A stretch of 64,000 bases of DNA. Source: Magnetococcales bacterium (lineage in GTDB: Bacteria; Pseudomonadota; Magnetococcia; Magnetococcales; Magnetaquicoccaceae). Numbering within the stretch: position 1 is the first letter of the stretch; every line of letters starts with the position of its first letter. This document shows, piece by piece, positions 1 through 6,697 of the stretch. Location: assembly GCA_015231375.1 (NCBI GenBank), contig JADGBT010000001.1:124001-188000 (forward strand), in the 5' to 3' direction. Position numbers and translations under genes: made by a program. The notes under the pieces are model-generated. The model was not told the origin of the DNA. It saw nothing but the letters and a program-made list of their open reading frames with translations, and did not search any database.

Positions 1-1
1 G

Positions 2-958
2 TACGACTGGATTCTGGACCAGTTGGATCTGCCCTGTCGGCCGCGTCAGATCGAGTTTTCCCGTCTGTCGCTGGAATACACGGTGATGAGCAAGCGCAAG
101 CTGAACGCCTTGGTGCAATCCGGGGTGGTGTCCGGCTGGGACGATCCGCGCATGCCCACCATTTCTGGGCTGAGGCGGCGGGGTTACACCCCGGAGGCGA
201 TCCGGGAGTTTTGTCGTTGCATCGGCATCTCCAAGTCTCCCAACCGGGTGGAGCACGCCCTGTTGGAAAATTGTCTGCGCAGCGATCTGGAGACCCGTTC
301 CCCCCGTACCATGGCGGTGCTGCGTCCCCTGAAGGTGGTGATCGACTCTTTGCCCGAAGGTTACGAAGAGGCTTTGACGGTCCCGGTTCATCCCCAGAAT
401 GAGGCCATGGGGCGGCGCATGATCCATTTCACCCGTGAGATTTATATCGAACAGGAGGATTTCCGCGAATCCGCCCCCAAGCAGTACAAGCGGTTGGTGA
501 CCGGCGGGGAGGTGCGGTTGCGCAACGCCTATGTGATCCGCTGCCGCGAGGCGGTGAAGGATCCGGTCTCCGGCGAGATTTGCGAACTGCGTTGCGAACA
601 CGATCCGGCCACCCTCAACGCCAATCCCGTGGGCCGCAAGGTGCAAGGGGTGATCCATTGGGTCTCCGCCTCCCGTTGCGTGAGCGGCGAAGTGCGGCTT
701 TACGCCCCTCTGTTCACCGTGCCCGAGCCGGACGCCCTGAAAGGGGAGATCGTGGAGCAGGTCAATCCCGACTCCATCGAGGTGTTGAACGGTTGCCGTT
801 TCGAGCCGGAGTTGGCCGAGGCCCAGGGTTCCTTGCCCTATCAGTTCGAGCGTTTGGGCTATTTCCATCGGGACCGGGACGCGGTGCCGGGGTGTCCGGT
901 GTTCAATCGGGCCGTGGGTCTGCGTGATGCCTGGTCCAAGATCGAGCAGCGTCTGTAA
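2..958 (+). CDS. glnS: Glutaminyl-tRNA synthetase, C-terminal part (5' end outside window)
   Basis: This enzyme charges tRNA-Gln with glutamine in the cytoplasm. The open frame runs in from the left edge, so the N-terminal Rossmann half with the HIGH motif is missing. What remains carries the class I signature loop as MSKRKL, the block GWDDPRMPTISGLRRRGYT and the C-terminal anticodon-binding beta barrels (KQYKRLVTGGEVRLRNAYVI, then GVIHWVSA). It ends with FNRAVGLRDAW, as in E. coli GlnS. The sequence tracks GlnRS rather than GluRS in the second half, where GluRS has a helical anticodon domain. A GlnRS gene implies direct charging of tRNA-Gln. Two hairpins follow the stop, the second of them terminator-like. 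Confidence 0.96.
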   Translation, partial: YDWILDQLDLPCRPRQIEFSRLSLEYTVMSKRKLNALVQSGVVSGWDDPRMPTISGLRRRGYTPEAIREFCRCIGISKSPNRVEHALLENCLRSDLETRSPRTMAVLRPLKVVIDSLPEGYEEALTVPVHPQNEAMGRRMIHFTREIYIEQEDFRESAPKQYKRLVTGGEVRLRNAYVIRCREAVKDPVSGEICELRCEHDPATLNANPVGRKVQGVIHWVSASRCVSGEVRLYAPLFTVPEPDALKGEIVEQVNPDSIEVLNGCRFEPELAEAQGSLPYQFERLGYFHRDRDAVPGCPVFNRAVGLRDAWSKIEQRL

Positions 959-993
959 CGGTCGCAACCTTTCAAGCCGCGCGTCAAGTTGTT

Positions 994-1056
994 CCGGCTG
1001 ATCAGCGTTTCTTTCCGGCAGGATCATAAAGCCGGAAAGAAACGCTGATCAGCCGG
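994..1056. repeat. Perfect 26-bp inverted repeat (large hairpin or cruciform)
   Basis: The arms at 994-1019 and 1031-1056 are exact reverse complements (26 of 26) around an 11-base spacer. Neither strand has a T-run after the stem, so it is not a standard intrinsic terminator. It lies 36 bases after the glnS stop and about 350 bases before motA. It may act as an mRNA 3'-end stabiliser, a protein-binding palindrome or a mobile-palindrome relic; the sequence does not decide which. Confidence 0.85.
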
Positions 1057-1159
1057 ATCTGGCCGGTTTGGATGACCACCGTCCAGACTGTCGATGCGTG
1101 TTTCGTCTTTGTGAATCCTCGTTGTGCATCCTTTTTGTGGAAAAACTCTCCCGTTGATG

Positions 1160-1213
1160 CCCGCTTTCGGCAAAGGTTGTGTGAGCGCCTTTGCCGAAAG
1201 CGGGATTTTTTTT
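1160..1213 (+). terminator. Rho-independent terminator after glnS
   Basis: A perfect 17-bp stem (1160-1176 with 1188-1204) and an 11-base loop are followed by an A and eight T residues (1206-1213). This is the classic intrinsic terminator layout on the plus strand and probably ends the glnS transcript before the motA promoter region. The rest of the 959-1411 gap shows no gene. Confidence 0.85.
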
Positions 1214-1411
1214 GGTTCTGCGGCGGCGGTTCGGGAACCAACAGTTTCGTTTCAGATGGTCTGTTTCATGCATAGCCTGTTTTATGCCATGTACTTGGAT
1301 TTGCCAGATCGTCGATTCTGGTTGATCTGTACTGTAAATCTGAGTCATTCCGGTGGCTTGGCATAGGTTGTCGGCTTTTTGACATTTTGAACAGGCTCTG
1401 GGGTAAGGACA

Positions 1412-2167
1412 ATGAAACTTGACATCTCAACCATCATTGGCTTGTTGGTCGGCGCATTGATCATTCTCGGTCTGATGGGGCATAACATCGGACTGTTCTG
1501 GAGCATGCATGCCACCATTGTGGTGATTGGGGGCCTGATCGCGAGCACATTCATCAAGTTCAATATCGAGGATATCATGAATACCATGGGTATCCTTTCC
1601 AAGTTGTTCAAGGTGCCCAAGGAACATCCCAAAGAGATCATCGAGCAGATTGTCAACTGCTCCAACATCGCCCGCAAGGAAGGGATTTTGGCCCTGGAAA
1701 AGGTGCAGATTCACAATCCGGTGCTCAAAACCGCCATCACCTTCTGTGTCGATGGCGTGGACCCGGCCTATCTGCGGGAGATGATGACCAAGGAGTTGGA
1801 ATACATGCAGATCCGTCACCATGTGGGGGTGGTGATGTTCGAAAGCATGGGTGAGGCGGGACCGGCCATGGGGATGGTGGGTACGCTGGTGGGCATGGTG
1901 GAGTTGCTGTCCAACCTGAGCAATCCGGACGCCATCGGACCGTCGATGGCCACGGCGTTGCTCGCCACCATGTATGGCGCCATTGTGGCCAACCTGATCG
2001 TGATTCCGTTCGGCATCAAGTTGCACCATTACAGTACCCATGAATCGGTGATCTATGAGTTGGTCATGGATGGTGTGCAGGGGATTCAGCGTGGCGTCAA
2101 TCCGCGCATCCTGGAAAAGTCCCTGATTTCGGCCCTGTCGCGCAAACACCGCGAGATGATGGTCTGA
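1412..2167 (+). CDS. motA: Flagellar stator protein MotA/PomA family
   Basis: Inner-membrane subunit of the flagellar stator, which with MotB forms the ion channel that turns the rotor. At 251 residues it has the family length. Hydrophobic segments lie near residues 5-22 and 30-47, then a cytoplasmic loop, then two more helices at about 150-170 and 180-203. The signature GPAMGMVGTLVGMV includes the conserved proline of the third helix, and PFGIKL carries the one after the fourth. The short first loop resembles the PomA/MotA branch found in both sodium and proton motors, so the coupling ion cannot be decided. The start is supported by GGGGTAAGGA just upstream. motB follows after 35 bases. Confidence 0.95.
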   Translation: MKLDISTIIGLLVGALIILGLMGHNIGLFWSMHATIVVIGGLIASTFIKFNIEDIMNTMGILSKLFKVPKEHPKEIIEQIVNCSNIARKEGILALEKVQIHNPVLKTAITFCVDGVDPAYLREMMTKELEYMQIRHHVGVVMFESMGEAGPAMGMVGTLVGMVELLSNLSNPDAIGPSMATALLATMYGAIVANLIVIPFGIKLHHYSTHESVIYELVMDGVQGIQRGVNPRILEKSLISALSRKHREMMV

Positions 2168-2202
2168 CGACCGCGCTCTCCAGACGATAAGGATGCCGGA
2201 CC

Positions 2203-2931
2203 ATGGCCAAGAAATGCCCCACATGCAAAAAAGGAACACCGCTTTGGTTCATCTCCTGGGCGGATATGGCCACGCTGTTGCTCTGCCTGTTCGTGATTCT
2301 GTTTTCCATGTCCACGGTGAATGCCACCAAGTTCAAGAAACTCCAGGGCACCATGCGTAATGCCTTCGGCTTGAACAGTTCGGAGCAGGTCAATCCGGTG
2401 GGGGGAGACAGTCTGGTGAGCGTGGATTTTCAGCAGGAGATCAAGCTGGTGCAGTTGGTCGAAAAGCTGGAGATGATGGTCAACAATCTGGTGGATAACG
2501 GTGAGGCCGAACTGCGGGAAACCGAATCGGGCATCTATCTGAAACTGGCCAAGAAGAGTCTGTTCAAGCCAAAAACCCTGGAAATCCATCAGGATGCCAA
2601 GCTGAAGCTGAGTCAGATCGCCAACATGCTGCAAAGTCTGCGCAACGAAATCCAGGTGACCGGTTATCCCGATCCCTCACCCCCTGCGCCATTGGCCGGT
2701 CTGTTGAATCCCTGGGCGGCGGGCATGGTGGAAGCCCAGGCCGTGGCGGAATTCCTGATCGGAGAAGGGGGCATCGACCCCAGGCGGATCCGGGTGGTCT
2801 CTCCGGCCAAGAAGCTTGGCGAGGTGCCGTCGGAACGTCAGGATGCGGCCCATTTTCTGGTGGAAATCGGCGTGATGCGCACTTCCGAGGTGCGGGGAGC
2901 GGGGGATACCTCGGCGGTGGGCGACAATTGA
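2203..2931 (+). CDS. motB: Flagellar stator protein MotB/PomB family with degenerate OmpA-like domain
   Basis: Partner of MotA; its single transmembrane helix carries the ion-binding aspartate and its periplasmic domain normally grips peptidoglycan. The N-terminus has a CxxC pair (C5, C8) and then FISWADMATLLLCLFVIL, with D21 in the position of the essential MotB aspartate. The C-terminal half aligns in layout with the OmpA-like domain. However, the usual GHTD motif reads GYPD (154-157) and is followed by a proline-rich insertion, and the usual NRRVEI near the end reads HFLVEI. Length (242) is slightly short for the family. Peptidoglycan binding may therefore be weakened or altered. Identification as a MotB-type protein is firm from the N-terminus and from the motA neighbour. 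Confidence 0.9.
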   Translation: MAKKCPTCKKGTPLWFISWADMATLLLCLFVILFSMSTVNATKFKKLQGTMRNAFGLNSSEQVNPVGGDSLVSVDFQQEIKLVQLVEKLEMMVNNLVDNGEAELRETESGIYLKLAKKSLFKPKTLEIHQDAKLKLSQIANMLQSLRNEIQVTGYPDPSPPAPLAGLLNPWAAGMVEAQAVAEFLIGEGGIDPRRIRVVSPAKKLGEVPSERQDAAHFLVEIGVMRTSEVRGAGDTSAVGDN

Positions 2932-2961
2932 TCCTTGGTCTTCAAAGAGGGGGCATGAAAC

Positions 2962-3369
2962 ATGGCTGAACAGGTGGCGGTCCAGAAGGAACGGAAAAAC
3001 CGACGCAAGACCGCGCTCAATCCGGCAGGCAATCCGTTGTTGTGGTGCAAGTGGGTGGGCTATCTGTTCTGGTCCATGGCCATGTATTTCGCCCAGATGG
3101 CCAAGCCGCCGGATGAGTCGCTGTTTCATCGTCTGATGGAGATGGGGGTCGCCAGACACTGGAATCGTGATCTGATGACCTTGAGTTGGTTTTTTATGTG
3201 GTTGACCGTTCTGGTCGCCCTCGGTGGCCTGCTGCTGAACGGCGTGCGCTTGCGGCGCCGGGATGATCGGATGAGTATTGGTTTAATGATTCTGGTGATT
3301 TTGACCCTGATTGCCATGGCCCGGCTTCCAGCCGGCAATCCCATCGCGGTGTTCTGGTCTCATTTGTAA
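2962..3369 (+). CDS. Small three-helix membrane protein of unknown function in the mot cluster
   Basis: I do not recognise this 135-residue protein. A basic N-terminus (KERKNRRK) precedes three likely membrane helices at about residues 31-47, 74-93 and 103-121, with a basic, charged turn (RLRRRDDR) between the second and third. It starts 30 bases after the motB stop on the same strand, with a purine-rich stretch (AAAGAGGGGG) 5' of the ATG. Co-transcription with motAB is likely, so a role at the flagellar motor or stator is possible but unproven. No catalytic motif is visible. Confidence 0.7.
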   Translation: MAEQVAVQKERKNRRKTALNPAGNPLLWCKWVGYLFWSMAMYFAQMAKPPDESLFHRLMEMGVARHWNRDLMTLSWFFMWLTVLVALGGLLLNGVRLRRRDDRMSIGLMILVILTLIAMARLPAGNPIAVFWSHL

Positions 3370-3433
3370 ACTGTCAATGGTTGGACTGGTTTTTGCTTGT
3401 AAACGGAGCAAGCGTCAAGGCGACGACGATTTT

Positions 3434-3463
3434 CGGTTCAGGGTTTGGGGTGGCCCTGAACCG
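3434..3463. repeat. Hairpin between two mot-cluster genes
   Basis: Perfect 10-bp arms (3434-3443 and 3454-3463) surround a 10-base G-rich loop in the 160-base gap between the two small membrane-protein genes. No T-run follows. It could attenuate or stabilise the transcript. Confidence 0.5.
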
Positions 3464-3529
3464 GAAATCCGCTTTCAGCCGAGAAAACCGATCACCCTTT
3501 CGCACGGCAAAGAGGAGCCAAGCCCAGAG

Positions 3530-3673
3530 ATGCGTACCACCGGTCACAAGTTGGAAGAGGGGTCCAAATTCACGGTCAAGATTCTCAACGCCCTGTATGT
3601 GGGCGGAGCTTATGGACTGATCCTGATGGCCGTGGTTCAGGTCATGATTCTGATTTCCTGGATTCGGCATTAG
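3530..3673 (+). CDS. 47-residue single-helix membrane protein
   Basis: Unrecognised small protein. The same frame is open further upstream to 3311, but the ATG at 3530 is preceded at a plausible distance by AAAGAGGAG and gives a sensible product: a charged N-terminus (RTTGHKLEEGSK), then one hydrophobic helix from about residue 20 to 44 (ALYVGGAYGLILMAVVQV). It is the last gene of the mot cluster on this strand and stops 30 bases before the convergent panE gene ends. It may be a small subunit or regulator of the motor, but nothing in the sequence proves a function. The longer reading frame is the alternative and lacks this membrane-protein layout at its start. Confidence 0.55.
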   Translation: MRTTGHKLEEGSKFTVKILNALYVGGAYGLILMAVVQVMILISWIRH

Positions 3674-3703
3674 GGCGCACGGATCTGGTTTGCTTATCCG
3701 GGT

Positions 3704-4693
3704 TCAATCCTCGTTTTTTCTTTCCTGTAGTTTCAACAAGATCCAGATACTTTCCAGCAGAGGCATCGTCAATCCGACCGTGTGCGCGGCCTTGAGTGCC
3801 GCGCCCAGGATCACGTCGATTTCCATCGGACGTCCCGCCAGGTAATCCTGCGCCATGGTGGTATGGTAGGGAGCCACCGAACGGGTGGCTTCCAGATGCG
3901 CGTCGATCAGGGTATCCGGCAAGGGATGTCCATGGGCTTTGGCCACCGCGATCACCTCTCCCATGAGCGTGCGGATCAGTTTCTCCCCTTCGGGCCATGC
4001 GAGAATGGCGTGGGTGGTGATCCCACCGGCCAAGGCCGACACCGGATTGAAGGCCGCGTTCCAGACCAGTTTGGTCCAGCGAGCCCGAGCCGGGGAGTCG
4101 GTGACGCGACAGGGAACCCCTCCAGCCTTGAACAGCGACTCCAGATGCCGAACCGCCGGTGAGATGCCTTCCGGATGTCTGCCCAGGGTGATGGTGCCGT
4201 GACACAGATGTTGAATGTGTCCGGGCTGGGTGCGTTGCAGACAGACAAAGGCCAAAGCCGCGATGATTTCGTGTTCCGGAAAGGCCTGTTGGATCGGTTC
4301 TTCGATCCCCAGACCGTTTTGCAGCATGACGATGACCGTCCGGGGCCCCACAGCCGGACGGATGATCTCGGCCACCGGTAGACCGGGCAGCGCTTTCATG
4401 GCCACCATCAAGAAATCCGGGGTGTCGGCGGCTTCGACTTGGTTGACGACCCGGTGAGGACGGAAATGCATCATCCCTTCCAGAGAGTCGATGTGAATGC
4501 CGTGCTGTTTTACCCTGTCGAAATCGGAACGGTGTACCGTGGTGACCTGTGCCCCGGCTCTGGCCAGCGCGGCCCCGTAGAAACCTCCGACCGCTCCGGT
4601 GCCCACGATCAGGATTCTGGGGGCGGCGTCGCGGAGTTGAGAGTTTTCTGGATGTTTGTCGTCGAGGGGTGTATCGTGCCGGGTCATGTACAA
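3704..4693 (-). CDS. panE: 2-dehydropantoate 2-reductase
   Basis: Cytoplasmic NADPH-dependent reductase that makes pantoate for pantothenate and coenzyme A. The dinucleotide fold begins with RILIVGTGAVGGFYGAALA (GxGxxG at about residue 31). The family lysine region reads MVAMKALPG, the active-site block is PRTVIVMLQNGLG, and the C-terminal helical domain contains WTKLVWNAAFNPVSAL, all typical of PanE/ApbA. The 329 residues include an N-terminal extension of about 25; an in-frame ATG at 4687 is an alternative start. It is transcribed away from the cytochrome gene, from which its start is separated by only 26 bases, so the two promoters must overlap each other's 5' regions. Confidence 0.93.
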   Translation of the reverse strand: MYMTRHDTPLDDKHPENSQLRDAAPRILIVGTGAVGGFYGAALARAGAQVTTVHRSDFDRVKQHGIHIDSLEGMMHFRPHRVVNQVEAADTPDFLMVAMKALPGLPVAEIIRPAVGPRTVIVMLQNGLGIEEPIQQAFPEHEIIAALAFVCLQRTQPGHIQHLCHGTITLGRHPEGISPAVRHLESLFKAGGVPCRVTDSPARARWTKLVWNAAFNPVSALAGGITTHAILAWPEGEKLIRTLMGEVIAVAKAHGHPLPDTLIDAHLEATRSVAPYHTTMAQDYLAGRPMEIDVILGAALKAAHTVGLTMPLLESIWILLKLQERKNED

Positions 4694-4719
4694 TCCTTTT
4701 TTGTGGGAGTCAACCGGTG

Positions 4720-5028
4720 ATGAAACAGGGCGTATGTTGGGGGATGGGGCTGGCGGTTTTGCTCATGGGGACGACCTCCGTCTGGGCGGCGGATCCGGTG
4801 AAAGGCAAGGCGTTGCACGACGCCAGTTGCGCCAGCGGATGCCATGCGGCCAAGGGCAAGGGGGATGCCAATGCCTTGTATCAACGGGCGGGACGCAAGG
4901 ACTCCTTGGAGAAGCTGAAAGCCCAAGTGGCCTTTTGCAATCAGCAGGTGCTGGGATCCAAGTGGTTCCCGGAGGATGAGGCGGATGTGGTCGCCTATCT
5001 CAACGCAACGTTTTATCATTTCAAATGA
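4720..5028 (+). CDS. Small periplasmic cytochrome c with CX3CH heme motif
   Basis: A 102-residue secreted monoheme cytochrome. A signal peptide (GMGLAVLLMGTTSVWA) precedes the mature protein. The heme site reads CASGCH, with three instead of two residues between the cysteines. The C-terminal block WFPEDEADVVAYLNATFYHF is the last-helix pattern of small class I or SHP-like cytochromes. A further cysteine (VAFCNQQ) lies between them. The ATG at 4720 was chosen because it gives the signal peptide and because GGGAG lies about ten bases upstream. It would shuttle electrons in the periplasm or take part in small-molecule binding; the partner is unknown. The 3' end overlaps the convergent mobB by 8 bases. 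Confidence 0.82.
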   Translation: MKQGVCWGMGLAVLLMGTTSVWAADPVKGKALHDASCASGCHAAKGKGDANALYQRAGRKDSLEKLKAQVAFCNQQVLGSKWFPEDEADVVAYLNATFYHFK

Positions 5029-5551
5029 CGTGGCTTGTCGGTTTGGTGCGCTGGAGCCACTCCTGAATGAATCCGGCTACGCGTCGGGGATCGTTCAGGG
5101 GCAGTGTAGGCACAGGGGTGGTCAGCGTCGGATCATCCGTGGCCACGGCCACAACCTGTGAAAGACGCTGATGCCAGTCAGAGTGGCCGACCTCGCGGCG
5201 CACCAGGACGATCTTGGCATGGTTCTCCTCCTGGTAGCCTTCCACCACGATGAGATCATGACCGGTCAGACGTTGCACCTGTTGGGCCAGGGTGGGTTCC
5301 GGGAGTCGATGCCGATCCTGGATCATGAACCAGCATTCGGGACCGGAGAACAGCACGGTTTGCGCTCCGGCCTGACGGAAGCGGTGGGTATCCTTGCCGG
5401 GGGTGTCCGGGTCTGCCGGGTGGTGTCCATGTTTGATGGCGGCCACCTTCAGTCCAGCTGCCACCAGAAGGGGGATCACCTGTTCCAGGAGGGTGGTTTT
5501 TCCGGATCCGCTCGGGGCGGCGAAACCGATGACCGGGGGCAGGGTCGGCAT
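5021..5551 (-). CDS. mobB: Molybdopterin-guanine dinucleotide biosynthesis protein MobB
   Basis: GTP-binding accessory protein for conversion of molybdenum cofactor to its guanine dinucleotide form. The P-loop is at the N-terminus (GFAAPSGSGKTTLL), followed by KVAAIKHGHH and by HDLIVVEGYQEE, both strongly typical of MobB. At 176 residues from the ATG at 5551 the length is normal; a longer open frame upstream would add about 27 residues that overlap moaD. It follows moaD by ten bases on the same strand, so the pair is likely one transcript. Other moa/moe genes are not in the window. Confidence 0.93.
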   Translation of the reverse strand: MPTLPPVIGFAAPSGSGKTTLLEQVIPLLVAAGLKVAAIKHGHHPADPDTPGKDTHRFRQAGAQTVLFSGPECWFMIQDRHRLPEPTLAQQVQRLTGHDLIVVEGYQEENHAKIVLVRREVGHSDWHQRLSQVVAVATDDPTLTTPVPTLPLNDPRRVAGFIQEWLQRTKPTSHVI

Positions 5552-5561
5552 GGGTCTGCTT

Positions 5562-5813
5562 TCAACCGCCGCTGAGCGGGGGAAAGATGGCGATTTCGTC
5601 TCCATCGGCAACCGGGTCCGTTGCCTGGGCATGGATCTGGTTGACCGCCACCCGCAGGGAGGAATGGGACAGGGCCGAGGCGTGGAGGGCGTCTTGAGTC
5701 TTGAGAAACGTCAGCAGCGCTTGCACCGTCTCCACCCCGGAAGGCAGGGTGACCGCCTCGGACGCCACGCCGATCCTCTCTCTGACCCAGGAAAAATAGA
5801 GCAGTCTGACCAT
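5562..5813 (-). CDS. moaD: Molybdopterin synthase sulfur-carrier subunit MoaD
   Basis: Ubiquitin-like small subunit that delivers sulfur to precursor Z in molybdopterin synthesis. The 83-residue protein begins MVRLLYFSWVRERIG and ends IFPPLSGG. The terminal Gly-Gly is the site of adenylation and thiocarboxylation. VAVNQ and DGDEIAIFPP are the usual beta-grasp blocks. Its upstream partner moaE is absent nearby. mobB follows immediately, giving a short molybdenum-cofactor operon. Confidence 0.94.
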   Translation of the reverse strand: MVRLLYFSWVRERIGVASEAVTLPSGVETVQALLTFLKTQDALHASALSHSSLRVAVNQIHAQATDPVADGDEIAIFPPLSGG

Positions 5814-5954
5814 ATTGGTTCAGGGACTCCGGTTCTTGACGCATCCATCCCGCATATACGCTTTGAATTGTACGCCCAAGCCCGTGGCGCAGACAATGGC
5901 GCTCCAGCCGGGTTTCCCGTCGTTGAAGGTTTTTTTCGTTGCAGGCTCTGCCGA

Positions 5955-6686
5955 TCAAAACGGCTCGAACTCTTCATCCTGTTTGTCGTGCAGGGTTTCG
6001 GGTCCGCCGATGGCCAGGCGTCGGGCGGGGGGGTGAGGCATGGGATCGTGGGCGCCGAAGGCAGAGGCGAGCGGCGACAGCGGCACCAGCAGATTGCCTG
6101 GTGGCGCATGTACCGGCGGAGGCGGCGGGGTGTGCGCCAACGCCTCGGCCCGCAGGATGCTTTCCTTGATGGTGACCAGTTCCGCCGCCATCTCTTGGGA
6201 GGTCTGTTTTTGCGCGGCGAGGGAGGCGGCCATCGTTTGGGAGATGTCGTGCTGCGCGGCGAGGGAGGCTGTCAACGCCTGGGAGGTTTCGACCTGGGTG
6301 GACAGAGCGCGCGCCATCTCCCGGGAGGTTTCGTTTTGGGCGGTCAGCAGGGTTTCCAGGCGGGCGAGGTCGGTTTTGCGGGTGTCGTGGGAGTCGGTGA
6401 GCAGACGGGTCAGGCGGTCCTGCCAGACGTTCCGTTCTTGTTGCGCGGACCGGCGCATCCACAGACCCACCCCCAGCACGCCACAACCGCTTCCCAACGC
6501 GAGGATCACCAGATCCAGGGCCGTTTGCAACCGGTGCAACGTCCCGGTCAGGTCCGGGTCGGGGTGGGTGACCCCGACCTGAAGCCAGAGACGTTGCAAC
6601 TGGATCAGCAGATCGTCCAGCGTGGCCACGGCCACGCCCAGGCCCGCACCCCCCAACAGCAAAAGGAGCGCGAGCCCTGGCAGCAT
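5955..6686 (-). CDS. Membrane protein with four tandem 14-residue coiled-coil repeats
   Basis: Unrecognised 243-residue protein. It has a hydrophobic helix at residues 3-23, a second at about 57-77, then a long helical tail. Residues 119-174 are four consecutive 14-residue repeats of the form (E/D/Q)(T/I)SQxMAxxLxxQ, equal to two heptads each, so a coiled coil is expected. The last 60 residues are proline-rich and end in an acidic stretch. The ATG at 6686 is preferred over an upstream frame extension because it lies just after the porin stop (6698). Lying 11 bases behind the LbtU-like porin, it may help energise or tether outer-membrane iron uptake; that role is inference from position only. 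Confidence 0.72.
   Translation of the reverse strand: MLPGLALLLLLGGAGLGVAVATLDDLLIQLQRLWLQVGVTHPDPDLTGTLHRLQTALDLVILALGSGCGVLGVGLWMRRSAQQERNVWQDRLTRLLTDSHDTRKTDLARLETLLTAQNETSREMARALSTQVETSQALTASLAAQHDISQTMAASLAAQKQTSQEMAAELVTIKESILRAEALAHTPPPPPVHAPPGNLLVPLSPLASAFGAHDPMPHPPARRLAIGGPETLHDKQDEEFEPF
6165..6332 (-). repeat. Four tandem 42-bp coding repeats
   Basis: Residues 119-174 of the overlapping membrane protein are four 14-residue units, so the DNA has a 42-bp period. The copies differ from each other, which fits an old duplication kept by selection on the helix. Confidence 0.75.
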
Positions 6687-6697
6687 CCGGTTCAATC

